Below are positions 46,377-56,511 of a stretch of DNA of 64,000 bases, one piece after another (the stretch's first letter is position 1; every line of letters begins with the position of its first letter). The translations under genes were made by a program, and so were the position numbers. The DNA comes from Berberis thunbergii. Lineage: Eukaryota > Streptophyta > Magnoliopsida > Ranunculales > Berberidaceae. The stretch is from positions 124,001 to 188,000 of the forward strand of contig QNQO01000543.1 in the NCBI GenBank assembly GCA_003290165.1, read 5' to 3'. Under the pieces are notes generated by a model. The model saw only the letters and a list, made by a program, of their open reading frames with translations. It was not told where the DNA came from and made no database searches.

Positions 46377-47319
46377 TGCTACATTTGAAACTGCTAAGTA
46401 GAGGTATAGATCCTCTCCCGGCTGAGGTTTTGACAGTAGAGGAGGAGAAGATAAGTAGTAGAGGAGGAGAAGATAAGTAAATTTTCAAATTCTTAAATGC
46501 AGTTTCACACTCTTCATCCCATTTGTCTCTTTTTCCTTTTTTCAATGCTTTAAAAAATGGTTTACAGTTGTCTGTTGATCTGCTTAGGAATCAACTAAAA
46601 GCGATTGCTCTACCTGTGAGACTTTGGATTTCTTTTGGAGTTGATGGTGACTTCATGTCAATGATGGCCTTGATTTGATTTGGATGAGCTTCAATTCTCC
46701 TCTGAGTGACTAGGTACCCCAAAAATCTTCCTGATGAAACTCCAAAAGTGCATTTTTCTGGATTTAACTTCATTCGATACTTCCTTAGAATTCCAAACGT
46801 TTCTTCAAGATTTATGATGTGATATGCCCACTGAGGACCTTTAATTAGCATGTCGTCTACATAAACCTCTATGGTTATTCCAATTAAATGCTTGAAGATT
46901 CTGTTCATTAATCTTTGATAGGTCGCTCCAGCATTTTTTAAACCAAAAGGCATTACCTTGTAGCAGTAAGTCCCCCTTTCGATGACGAATGAAGTTTTGG
47001 CTTTATCAGGTTCGTACATCAAAATCTAATTATAACCTGAATAGGCATCCAGAAAGCTGAGCAACTGGTTACCAGATGTAGAGTCTACTAACTGATCAAT
47101 GCGAGGCAGAGGATAGTTGTCTTTGGGACATGCTTTGTTGAGGTCAGTGTAATCTACACAAACTCTCCATTTTCCTTTTTCTTTTTTCTTGACTAATACC
47201 ACATTTGCCAACCAGTCGGTGTAGGATACCTCCTCAATGAAACCGGCTACCAAGAGTTTGTCAATCTTGACCTCAATGATTGCTACTCTTTCTGGGGAAA
47301 AGTTTCGCCTCTTCTGCAC
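46315..47319 (-). pseudogene. Tat element reverse transcriptase
   Basis: Read in order: RRNFSPERVAIIEVKIDKLL, VVLVKKKEKGKWRVCVDYTD, LNKACPKDNYPLPRIDQLVD and SFLDAYSGYN. An in-frame stop (TAA for a Gln codon in relatives) follows at 47025-47023. Then come SFVIERGTYCYKVMPFGLKN, the catalytic YVDDM in ITIEVYVDDMLIKG, and RRIEAHPNQIKAIIDM. A second break near 46590 leads into KKGKRDKWDEECETAFKNLK. Without suppression of the stop no full RT can form. Confidence 0.9.
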
Positions 47320-47510
47320 AGTAGGCCTACAGGTCGGGTCTACATGCAGTTTATGTCAGATCATAGTTGGATAAATTCCGAGCATGTCTGAGGTTCACCA
47401 AGCGAACACATCTTTGTTGCTTTGGAGGAAACTAATAAGTTCTGCTTTTTCATCTGCGTTGAGGCGAGAGCAAATTTTCGCCTTTCTTTCAGGCAGATTA
47501 GGATCAAGAA

Positions 47511-48494
47511 TTACATGTTATGTGTCTTCTTCTGGTCTCCATCCCTCCTCAACTGAGGATTCGAATTGAACTTCTCTTTCTTGATTTTGGTGTTGTAATT
47601 GCTATTGGGGGTAGAAGGCGTCTTCCCTTTTGCTTCGGCTGAAGTGACGGGAATGAATTCCTTCTGTTTCGTTTCCTTCAAGAATCGGGCTTCACACCTC
47701 CTTGCAATGGCTTGATCACTCTTTATTTCTCCAACTCCACCTTCTGGGATTGGATATCTGATTTTTTGGTGTAGACAAGACGTGACAACATTAATTTTAG
47801 TTATCCATGGTCTACCCAAAAGTCCGTTGTAGGGAGAAGGCTCATCTATTATCATGAAGGTCTGCGAGCAGATGACCGGTGGTGAGTAGACGTCTAGAAT
47901 CATAGTGTCAATTGTTACGGATGTAGCCCCATTAAAGGCAGTCAAGACTTTTGTCTTTTTGGTGATAAGTGATTCTAAATTCATCTGTTTGACAACTGAA
48001 AGTTGAAGTATATTGGCTGCACTTCCCTCATCTACATGAATTCTATCAATCATTGCATGAGTGATCTGGATGATGATGACGAGTACGTCTTCATGTGGTA
48101 GATCAAGTCCCTGTAGGTCACTTTTAGTGTAGCCGATCAATTGATTTTTGATTGAGGAACTAATTGTATGGCCATCGAGTGAGGCGATTTGTACTTGAGC
48201 AACCGAAGTTGCTTGTTTGATCTTTCGCTTCCGTTCATTATTGGTGGAACCAAAAAGTTCAGATTCAACAAAAAATTCATTGATTCTTATGACTTTCTTT
48301 GGAGGTTCCTTGGCAACATCTCTTTCTTCAATTTGCTGAATGGATTTTTTGGCTACATACTCTATGCAATGTCCTGCTTTGACTAATTCCTCAAGGTGGT
48401 CCTTCCATGCTCGACATTCTTTTGTTAAGTGACCAGTGGCTCCATGGAATGCACTATATTTATTCGGATTTCTTTTTGCTGGATCTCCCTTCAT
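47511..48494 (-). pseudogene. Tat element gag C-terminus and aspartic protease
   Basis: 327 open residues. The gag end has a CCHC-like YSAFHGATGHLTKECRAWKD, then KAGHCIEYVAKK. The protease domain follows with IDRIHVDEGSAANILQLSVV, where VDEGSA stands for the usual VDTGSS/A, and SPYNGLLGRPWI near its end. Replacement of Thr by Glu next to the catalytic Asp is unusual and might lower activity. The frame ends in a basic Asn/Lys-rich tail before RT. Confidence 0.82.
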
Positions 48495-48563
48495 GGGCGG
48501 CGGTCTCTTCAGCCAAGGTTGGTTCTTTATCTCGTGGAGAATTTGATTAATTGGAACCGAGAA

Positions 48564-49355
48564 TTATGTGTATGCTCTACTGGTAGATGAGTCTTTTTCT
48601 GGAGAGTGTGCTCTACGCTTGTCTTCCCTATTCTTCTTACTCTCCTTTTGATCTGTTATTTTTTGTGTAGGTTGGCTATCCTTCTTGAACACATCAGATA
48701 CCTTAGCAATATTTTTTTTTATCGTCCCACAATGCATAACATTCTGCCATGGTGAATACTTCTGCAAGAGTTTTGCCTGGTTTCATGGTTAGCTCGCATA
48801 CAACGAGTGGTCTGCAGGCAGACCCTTCCTGAAAGCTGAGGACGCAATTTGATCATCGCACCCAACTATGCTCGCTTTTTCTACCTTGAATCTTTTAATG
48901 AAGTCTCTGAGCGATTCATTTGACTTCTTCTTCATGTTGAAGAGGTGGTCGGCATGCTTTTTGATAGTTCGGTAAGATGAATATTCTTTTGTGAAGACAA
49001 GGGATATATCTCCAAAGTTGCTGATCGACTGAGGGGTCAAAGTGTGAAACCAATCTTGGGCGACTCCCTGTAAAGTCATAGCAAATATTTTGCACATAAG
49101 CGGATCATCATTTTTGTGCAGAGTCATGACGCTTCGAAAATGCTTTAAGTGCCCCTCAGGATCAGAATCTCCCTTGAAAGGGGTAAAAGTTGGTGTGGTA
49201 AACCTTACTGGTGGAAGAGCCTCTTCGATGTTATCTGTAAAAGGCGAAGTGTTCACCAGGGCCACCTCTCTGCGCAGAGTATCATCTAGATTTATCATAA
49301 CCTGTAAATTCATCAACTGCTCTTTGACCATTCGTGCCACATCATCTGCTCCCAA
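48564..49355 (-). pseudogene. Tat element gag core
   Basis: 49355-48789 encodes FTPFKGDSDPEGHLKHFRSV, IFAMTLQGVAQDWFHTLTP, FTKEYSSYRTIKKHADHLF and ESLRDFIKRFKVEKASIVG, the standard Gypsy gag core that forms the particle. After a stop the frame goes on (48767-48564) with a highly charged linker KESKKNREDKRRAHSPEKD. It joins the protease-bearing frame after another short break. Confidence 0.85.
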
Positions 49356-49568
49356 GGGCTTGTGTGTATCCTGCTGATCAGCCGTAGGGTGATTTCAGTT
49401 CTGATTATTTGTTGTAGATGACTCATCACATTCCGAATTTGATGGTGACTTACCTACATGTGAATGAGGTAGGGTTTTCATGGGATTCGCCTGAAGGTTC
49501 CTCTTGTTTTGATGAGCCTCTGAATGTGGGGCATGGGACAAATCGATCTAGTGGTTTGATCTCCTGCG

Positions 49569-50102
49569 TTATTCGCATCCATTGGGATTTTGCTTTCTGT
49601 GCTGACCACTTATATTGGGTGTAATCTGTGGTCCTAGTCTTGAGTGCACAGTTGCTTGGGAGCCCAACCTTGAGAAGATTCCCCTTTGAGGTCCAAGCCT
49701 GGAGTGCACACTTACTTGTGGTCCTAATCTCGAATGAATACTTCCAGAAGGATTGTTTCCCTTTGATGGATGACCACTTCCACTTCTATGGACATGATCT
49801 GCTGGTAGACGACGATGTGTCATCTGCCTTGGTTGTTCGCTCACTAATCGCTCTACCATCTGGGCTTGTTCTTCCAATATTTTGGTTAGATTGGCGATTT
49901 GACCTGCAAGATGCTCTTGTTGTGTCATCTCCTTTTGGCTTGTGGCAGAAGGTTGCGATTGATGGTCAGCAGGCGGTGGCAGACCCACTATCAATGGTTG
50001 TCCGGCTGGTAACGGTTGAACTTTTGATGATGACGGCAGCCTAGTACGAGCAGAATAACTTGTAACATTATTTTTGCTAGTTTGTTTTCGAGTTCCCACC
50101 AT
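49569..50102 (-). pseudogene. Tat element gag N-terminal region with HSRLGPQ repeats
   Basis: ATG at 50102 opens 177 residues: a Ser/Pro/Gln-rich lead, a coiled-coil-like IANLTKILEEQAQMVERLV, then five near-copies of (V/I)HSRLGPQ (about 49770-49620) before a stop. It lies 122 bp inside the 5' LTR, so it is the natural polyprotein start. A stop separates it from the gag core. Confidence 0.75.
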
Positions 50103-50224
50103 TGTATAAAATTGAAAACAGTGTTTGCGATTGAAATTGAAACTGAGTGAAAGAAAATTCTTTTTTATGAATGGAAGAGAGCATGCAATGAGTTTAATTC
50201 AAGCTCTCATTGAAAGCACCAATT

Positions 50225-50786
50225 TGTGGATGCAAATTTCCGTCGGATCACGTGCTGATCACGCGGAGCAATCTGCATAAGAAATGATCACGTGCTGATC
50301 ATGCAGAGTAATCTGCACAAAGTAGAAATTAACTCTTGTCACCGGTGTGGTGCCTACCACGGGGACTCCGATGCCAAAGTTAGAATAATGTTTATAGGAA
50401 AATGAAAAATATCTCTATTCGTGAAGATAAAATTGTAAGTCAGGAAAGTGTTACATTCAGAAGGTTTTGCATTTGACTATTTATAGAGGCTGAGACAATT
50501 AACTGCTGGCTGATGAGCGGGACACGTGGTTGATGAGCAAGAAACGTGGGTCATGAGTAAGACACGTGGCAGATTAATAGATTATCTACTTGCAAGCAGT
50601 TGCAACTTCTTTCAGGCGGTTGTAACTTCCATGATTGGTTATAACTTCATGTTTTGAGATGTCTCTTCTGCAAACCCACGTGCTCAGCTGATCATGGTGG
50701 TTGCCGTCGAGCACTTCTCCTCTGCTGAGGAAATAGTGTTCTACTGATACTGAGTTTGTATTGGGCCGAGGCTCGGGCCTTCTACA
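50225..50786 (-). repeat. 5' LTR of Tat element, rich in CACGTG boxes
   Basis: 562 bp, TGTGGATGC...CTTCTACA. Just inside it on the minus strand is TTGGTGCTTTCAATGAG as putative primer site. It holds five CACGTG hexamers (50249, 50289, 50523, 50563, 50677). A CTATAAATAGTC box (minus strand, about 50475) is a likely TATA element. Confidence 0.78.
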
Positions 50787-50983
50787 CTTATAGATTTCGT
50801 GAATAATCTTCGAATTTCTTAGGAAAGACCCAAATCTTTAGGCTTCTTTATCCAATTGGGCCAAAGGTTATTTTCTGCTCTCACAATATAATTATAGAGC
50901 ATGGTCAAGTTCTTAAGATGAAAAGCATTGACAGTGTTAAATTTTATGCTTCTCTGAAAAAAACAATGTGATGAACAAAGTCT

Positions 50984-51540
50984 CTATATTTGACAAGCAG
51001 GAAAGAAAGCTTGAGTCAATTGTTCATCTCGAACTGACTGAGTCAATGTGCAAGATTTTGATGCCAGATAAATTAATTGTAGTAGGAAATCATAGAGGTT
51101 ATCAAATAGAAGTCCAACCGAAGCTCTGTCAATGATGCACAAGTGAACAGTTTTGGAAAAAAGCAACAAACCAAACTTTTCCTCATGTTCTGACTGATCA
51201 TAATATAACTTGAGATCAAGAATTTGAATATTATGCCTCAAGGCAAAGATCATCCATGCATGAATTTGAGTGTGATCAAGAGTATAATCAGGGGAAGACA
51301 ATGAGATATGTAGCTTCTAGATGTAAGACCGATCACGGGAAATTAACAAAGAATCCACAAATTTATAGAAGCAATCAATTACATAAGAAGCAACATCACC
51401 CATTTCAGGGGTCAGGCTTCAAATCATTGTAAATAGTGTAAGTTGAACTCCAGAGGTTTCTCCATCTTTGGTCAAAATGCTTGATTGAACTAATATAAGA
51501 AAAAATGTGAGGAATTATTCCATCAGGTAAACCACTGATT
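50984..51540 (-). pseudogene. F-box/LRR protein gene fragment
   Basis: Minus-strand 51540-51450 reads ISGLPDGIIPHIFSYISS and, shifted, QRWRNLWSS, the F-box motif that binds SKP1. Next come CFYKFVDSLLISRDRSYIQK and the LRR/FBD-like segment LSSPDYTLDHTQIHAWMIFA with NIQILDLKLYYDQSEHEEKF (51301-51130). Frameshifts after the F-box and after FGL, and the lack of a C-terminal half, show a dead fragment. Such proteins are substrate adaptors of SCF ubiquitin ligases. It lies just outside the 5' LTR of the Tat element. Confidence 0.75.
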
Positions 51541-51546
51541 CACTTT

Positions 51547-51942
51547 TTATCCCCTCTGGGTCTTCATTTTCTAAGATGTAATAAGAAATAAATAGCTTTA
51601 AAAGATCGCGGGCGGCTCAAGCAGTTAAGTCAACTGAGGCGGTGTTAGGCATTCCAGAAGAGCCAACCATTGCTCTAGGTACTGCGCTGTGCTGCTTGAG
51701 TGGATAAACATCGATTATGCTATTGGCAAAGCCGTTCGGTTCGACCCCTTTTGCCAGCTTTCCAATCACCTTTCATCAATTTTTAGTGCGATCAAAAATT
51801 GGTCTGGCGCACGCAAGATCTCGATTTGCTGCGTGGACTTCACCTTGAATTCCTCCACTCCACTTATCCATCATTTTACCAGATCTAGAGAGATACTACG
51901 AGTCTTCACCGATACTGCCAAAAAGTCTCATGCTTACGTTAC
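51547..51942 (+). other. Unidentified partly open stretch interrupted by the L14-bearing element
   Basis: The plus-strand frame at 51689-51942 (SSIFSAIKNWSGARKISICC, then REILRVFTDTAKKSHAYVTV) is open up to the LTR insertion. It resumes after 54040 as VIVNDVSQRLPRPNSSL before stops. The continuity across the insertion is suggestive of former coding sequence, but I do not recognise a family. Confidence 0.35.
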
Positions 51943-52200
51943 TGTAAAGAAAATAATTAGAGAATTGTATTATTATTATTTTGTTCCTTGACTGGATACA
52001 AACATATATAGAGCTAACTTTGACATAACCTAATAGAAACAGGAAACTTAAAACTTCCTATACAAGATATTCTAATTGTGTCATATTTTGACTTTCATTC
52101 TTGTAACTTTCCTCTTCTTGTATTTTCCTTATTGTAGAGGTGAATCAATATTGGACTTGGGCTTGACTATGTTTGAGTGCAAGCCCTATATATTCTAACA
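51943..52200 (-). repeat. 3' LTR of the L14-carrying element
   Basis: 258 bp, TG...CA. It is about 95 percent like the other LTR by eye, with differences such as ATTAGAG/ATTGGAG and ACAGG/ACATG, so the insertion is moderately old. Confidence 0.9.
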
Positions 52201-52336
52201 CTCCCCCGCAAGCTGGACATGTAGACGTAAGTGAAATGTGCAGCTTGGAGAAAACTATGAAGTCCAATTTGGTGAAGAAATCATGATTGTCAAGTGAAGC
52301 TGCCAATGGTTCGACTCGAGACATCATGATTGTCAA
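52201..52336 (-). pseudogene. Copia polyprotein tail in the L14-carrying element
   Basis: The minus strand reads HDFFTKLDFIVFSKLHISLT, then STCPACGGVLE just before the LTR. The Copia polyprotein end typically reads H(A/S)PACGGV and overlaps the polypurine tract. It shows that the vector element was a Copia retrotransposon which lost the rest of its coding region. Confidence 0.7.
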
Positions 52337-52500
52337 ATTCTCTTGGTATTGCTCAATTCAAGTCAACACAGATTCTAGATAATTCCTGTATGAAGAAATC
52401 ATGACTCAATTCGAGTCTTGATATTGCTCAATCAAGTCAACACATATTTTGGTAATTTCTGACCGAAGATGGTGGGTGTGAATAACGGAGAAAAAGATAT

Positions 52501-52935
52501 TCAAGTTTCTTTATTTTCCTCCCATTCAGTCGTCTTCTTCCTTACTGCTGCCATGTTCGAGCTGTTGCGGTGCTTTGTTGCTGCACCTATGTTGATCTTG
52601 GATAGCATGATTTTGAACCTATCAAAGTCATTCAAAGAAGCTTTCTTCTGCACAATCAACTTTCTTCCCCAGGAGTTGCTCTCCCATTTGTTCTTGAGAT
52701 CTGCAGCCTCCATGGCCTTAATCAGGGTCTTCTTTTTGAGAATCCTATTCATATCAATCTTGATATCAGTCAGGGAACGCCTTTTGAAATTCATTTGACT
52801 TCTCACCATATCAGGGGCATCAACTAGTGCCCAATTCTGATTGATAACATCGATGATGACGACGATCCTTCCGTAATCCTTCCTGTAGTTGACGAGAGCG
52901 AATCGCCCAATATCCACATATCGCTTGAACGACAT
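52501..52935 (-). CDS. Retrotransposon-borne 60S ribosomal protein L14 retrocopy
   Basis: An uninterrupted 144-codon frame from ATG at 52935. It follows eL14 closely: [100 protein letters not shown]. Plant L14 is about 134 residues; this one diverges after KIMLSK, where a shift gives a novel Ser/Lys/Glu-rich tail. Normal L14 is a protein of the large ribosomal subunit. The conserved [10 protein letters not shown] and FDRFKIML stretches are kept, but substitutions at usually invariant places ([16 protein letters not shown]) suggest loose constraint. No intron is present, and a pyrimidine-rich leader (52936-53000) like that of ribosomal-protein mRNAs precedes it. Transcription could come from the right-hand LTR. 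Whether any protein is made is unknown. Confidence 0.85.
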   Translation of the reverse strand: MSFKRYVDIGRFALVNYRKDYGRIVVIIDVINQNWALVDAPDMVRSQMNFKRRSLTDIKIDMNRILKKKTLIKAMEAADLKNKWESNSWGRKLIVQKKASLNDFDRFKIMLSKINIGAATKHRNSSNMAAVRKKTTEWEENKET

Positions 52936-53000
52936 TGTCGAAGATGGACAAAGATTGGCGAAGCAAAGAAGAGTCTACTCTGTGAGAGAAAGATTTGGGA

Positions 53001-53780
53001 TTCCGCGAGAGAGATCATGATGTCTGATGCGTGAAGGTGACAGACAGAAAAGTGAAATTGGTGTTTGAGTTTGTGATTTGAGATTGGTGATCGAGATTGG
53101 TGTTTGAAATTGGTCTTGCCTGCATTTGGGGAGGTTGGCTGTGATTTTTCTAAGGCTATCTGCGATTGGAGAGAAGATTGTTTTCTTTGTGCAACTAGTG
53201 TTAGTTGTGACTTGCTTTGTTGTTGCTATGTGATTTTCTCTCTTGTTGCTGCGGGTTACTTTGCATGAAGGTGAATGAGAGATGATTTGAGCGGATGCTC
53301 TGTTTGTTTGTGAAAGTGGTGGTGGTGTTGAAGGAGATTGAGATTTAGGAAGGTTGACTGAAACAAACAGTAAGATGAAGAAATTGGTTGCTGAAACTTG
53401 GATTGTTGGAGACGTTGGTCTCTCCGTTGTTGTTGGAAAATATGCTGAAATTTGTTATTTGGCTGAAAAATTAGCGGATGTTTAGCTGAATAATCTATTG
53501 CTGAAATTGAATTCTTCTCTTTGACTGAGTGAATAAATTTTTTTTGGTTGAAATCTGACGATGGTTGTGTTGGTTGTGACCGGTTTGTGATGGTGGTTTG
53601 AGCTGTCTAGCTGAGATCAACATGACAGAGTTCAAACGAAGTAGATGATTATCTTGTAATTCCCTTCCTTGGCTCTTGCATCTAGCATAGTCGTTGGAGG
53701 TGGGGAAGAGCTCAATTCCCCAGAGTTTTAGGTTGAGTCCCAGAAGTCTTAGGTCACCAAAGAAAGGTTCTCTAATACCA
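53001..53780 (-). other. 5' internal region of the L14-carrying element
   Basis: Between the primer site and the L14 leader. It is rich in ATTGGTGTTTGA/GAGATTGGTG words (53060-53110) and G/T-rich on the plus strand, with no gag or pol motif. Function is unknown; it may include remains of the vector leader. Confidence 0.5.
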
Positions 53781-54035
53781 TGTAAAGAAAATAATTGGAG
53801 AATTGTATTATTGTTATTTTTTCCTTGACTGGATACAAACTTATATAGAACTAACTTTGACATAATCCAATAGAAACATGAAACTTAAAACTTCCTATAC
53901 AAGATATTCTAATTGTGTCATATTTTGACTTTCCTTCTTGTAACTTTAACTTCTTGTACTTTCTTTATTGTAGAGGTGAATCAATATTGGACTTGGGCTT
54001 GAGTATGTTGAGTGCAAGCCCTATATGTTCTAACA
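53781..54035 (-). repeat. 5' LTR of the L14-carrying element
   Basis: 255 bp. The adjacent minus-strand primer site TGGTATTAGAGAACC spans 53766-53780. It is followed by GTTAT, the altered target duplication. Confidence 0.9.
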
Positions 54036-54279
54036 GTTATTGTTAATGATGTAAGCCAACGCCTTCCTCGCCCGAACTCAAGTCTTTAACTGAAAGCTCA
54101 AGGAAGACAGTTCGACTGCATTTTCCTTCATACCTCTCCTCTGGCTTGGGCGGACCCCCAACCATTAGCTCATTCTAAGATTCAGATGACTAATTAACTG
54201 GAGTTGCAGAGGGAGAAAGGTGAATCAGCTCATGATGCGTGGAAAGTAGGGGAAGAGTCTGATTCAAAACTGTCTGCAA
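54036..54279. other. Flank of the L14-carrying element
   Basis: It continues the unidentified partly open sequence of 51547-51942, then loses frame. No gene is supported. Confidence 0.3.
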
Positions 54280-54490
54280 TAGATCACGTCGAACTGAAGC
54301 ACTTAAGAAAGAAGTTGAGAAATTTGATGCTCATTCTGACACGAAAAATAGAAAGTCACGGCACAAACATAACCCAGTTGCCAATTTTTTCATCTGCATT
54401 TAAGATGGTATTGAAATCGCCACCTACCATCCAAGGCATGTTAACTGATGCAAGTGGAGTGACCACCCCTCTAATTAATGAAGAGTAAGC
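54280..54490 (-). pseudogene. LINE (L1-type) endonuclease fragment
   Basis: The minus strand reads SSLIRGVVTPLASVNMPWMV directly followed by GGDFNTILNADEKIGNWV. PW(M/L)VGGDFN(T/V)IL is the signature of the AP-endonuclease domain of plant L1-type retrotransposons, with the catalytic Asp. Stops lie on both sides and no RT follows within reach, so this is a small remnant. Confidence 0.7.
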
Positions 54491-54903
54491 ATCAGATTAT
54501 GCACGAAATGAAGAAAGACTAGATATAGGATTCCACTCTAATGGAAACGAAATGCCAAGAATTTGAATAGATGTGTGACGTTAATGTTAGCTTTGTCTAT
54601 CTTCTTGACCGGGGGACACACATTCTCAAAGTCCACATTGTTGATCATCACAGCTTATCGAGTATTACTATGAATATGCTTTGTAACCATTGAAAACTAA
54701 TCGAGATGGATAGAAAACAAAATGGAAGAGTGCATTTAAATAACAATAGCAGTTCGTCTTTTGGACTTCACATGTCTTGTATAATGCAAATTGGTTTGCA
54801 TAATCAAGAATTACAGTTATGCTAAGGGAGAGAGTCAGTTGCCAATGGAATACTCAAGTTACATGAATCTAATAAAACACACTTCATGTTTTTTGTAACT
54901 AGG
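54491..54903. other. Degenerate DNA, possibly more LINE sequence
   Basis: Minus-strand words upstream of the endonuclease piece (FNGYKAYS) might be earlier LINE sequence but stops are dense. Nothing else is recognised. Confidence 0.3.
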
Positions 54904-55159
54904 TAATCCCATAGTAGAAATCCCAGTGTAGGAAACAATATCCCTGCGAACAAATGAATTATATTCACTGGTATTTGCCACCAAGTTGAGGAAAATGTCC
55001 TTAGTTCCTTCATATAACACATTCTTTGTTAGTTAATCCCACAGTAGAAATCCCAGTGTAGGAAACAATATCCCTGCGAACAAATGAATTATATTCACTG
55101 GTATTTGCGACCAAGTTGAGGCCAATGTCCTTAGTTCCTTCATATAACACATTCTTTGT
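54904..55159. repeat. 130-bp tandem duplication
   Basis: TAATCCCATAGTAGAAATCC at 54904 recurs at 55034 as TAATCCCACAGTAGAAATCC. The two copies (54904-55033, 55034-55159) differ at only about four positions. On the minus strand the second copy lies within a frame reading TKDIGLNLVANTSEYNSFVR and DIVSYTGISTVGL, not recognised; the first copy breaks that frame. Confidence 0.88.
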
Positions 55160-55315
55160 GCCCTTTCTAGCAACCAAAACTGGTAAAGTATATAGCGATT
55201 TACTAATCTCCTCGTATATGAACCCTAAGAATCCCATATATATTGTTTTCATTGTAAAACCACCAATAATCTGAGAAAATATAATTTCAGTTTTTGTGAA
55301 GTAAATTATTATTAT

Positions 55316-55999
55316 TGATGATACATAAAAACGATCACACCTTTAAGCCACACACGTGTCATGATGATCTCGAGGAAATACGGGCCCCAGCATCAATCCA
55401 ACACTGAACAAGCCCAAGCAGTTCCAAGCCCGCTCAATTCAGTCGGCCAGGTGGACTCAGACTCTCACAACACGCTAGGCCCACACGTCTCACAACTGTC
55501 CTCAATACCCGTAAGTCCTACAAATGCAAGTGTCTCGAGGATCGGCTTCGAACAGGAAACTACAGTTGCTTTGTGCTTCAAATACGAAGCAAATGCCAGA
55601 GCACATTTCACATAGGGAATCTTCTTTATATGGATTGCTCTCGCATTGGGAACTATCTCCCGTGTACCTAGGAACACAAGGCTAACAAGGAACTTCCCTC
55701 CTACAGCACGACTCCTAATTAGAGGAGGATTTCCACGAAGATCTCCTTCCAAAACTACGCCTACGATGGCTTGGTAGAACCAGGACTCCTTGCACTATAA
55801 ATAAGATATGAGGTTGGTAAGCTAAGGTATGCTACAAATTCCCTATTACTACATTACACTTTCCTCAGATCCATGTCAGACTTTAGCATCGGAATGCCAT
55901 CGGCCACCACAACGATGGTCCGTGGCTCACGTGTGCTACTTGTGCAGGTCAACAAGTTAGCAGGAATCAACTTAAAGTAGGGAGCAAAAAACAACTGCA
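55316..55999 (+). repeat. 5' LTR of pol-less Tat-like element
   Basis: About 684 bp, TGATGATACAT...CAACTGCA. The start is fixed by the copy at 63976; the end is inferred from the primer site. A CACTATAAATAAG box near 55793 is a probable TATA element. Confidence 0.72.
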
Positions 56000-56511
56000 T
56001 TAGTTTGGCGCTGTCCGTGGGGATGACAAAGCTCTTAAATTAACACTAAGCGTCACCTTTTTAAAAAAACACACAGAGATGGTGACCACTAGCTCAAGCA
56101 ACAACGGAGAACCAGGGGACACGTCGTATGCTCAGGCTATCCCTAACCACCTCCTTCAGCAGCTTCTATCCTTCAAGGTCAGCCGACTCACGCTCCCGCG
56201 CCGACGGCAGCAATGATAGATCCCAGAATCAATACGCTAGCATCTAAAATACTACGGATTGCCAAGGTGGTGGAGACTCTCATGCGACAGAATCCACCAC
56301 CTACTAACATAGACTAGGAGCAGCACGAACCTCAGCGTGCAGAAGATTATAGGGAGCAAACGCAGGAAAGCTAAGCACCCGCTAGTTCTTATTGGACTAA
56401 AAGAGGCTGCATGGCTAACGTTGAGTTCAACACCAGGACCCCTTCCGCAGAAGGGCACACGACTCGAACGTACTGTACCGCCTCTCCGTCCCACCATTTG
56501 TAGATCAGATC

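Larger units (their letters stand above)
40853..50786 (-). mobile_element. Tat-lineage Gypsy retrotransposon with antisense accessory gene, 3' LTR missing
   Basis: Minus-strand order: 5' LTR (50786-50225), gag, protease, RT, double RNase H region, integrase (ending 44207), a repeat-rich spacer, then a gene on the opposite strand (40853-43427). A gag-PR-RT-RH-IN order with an additional RNase H and an antisense gene before the 3' LTR is the known plan of Tat-clade Gypsy elements such as Grande and Retand. The 3' LTR should lie near 40.4-40.85 kb but no match to the start of the 5' LTR is present, so this end is deleted. Stops and frameshifts in gag, RT and integrase show a dead copy. Confidence 0.87.
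51943..54035 (-). mobile_element. Non-autonomous Copia-type LTR element carrying a ribosomal protein L14 sequence
   Basis: Direct LTRs 51943-52200 and 53781-54035 start TGTAAAGAAAATAATT and end TTCTAACA. The flanks are GTTAC (51938-51942) and GTTAT (54036-54040), a 5-bp target duplication with one change. On the minus strand TGGTATTAGAGAACC abuts the right LTR as primer site, and CCAGCTTGCGGGGGAG abuts the left LTR as polypurine tract; just before it lies a Copia-style polyprotein tail ending CPACGGV. Between them, in the same direction, sits an intronless 60S ribosomal protein L14 frame with its own leader. No gag or pol remains. The simplest reading is that the element took up an L14 mRNA during reverse transcription. 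Confidence 0.88.

Noticed and set aside
51943..54035. L14 as an ordinary host gene flanked by chance by two solo LTRs
   Set aside because: Primer site, polypurine tract, shared orientation and near-identical 5-bp flanks tie the LTRs into one element that encloses the L14 frame.
54204..54488. Plus-strand 94-codon frame as a gene
   Set aside because: It is the shadow of a LINE endonuclease motif read clearly on the minus strand.
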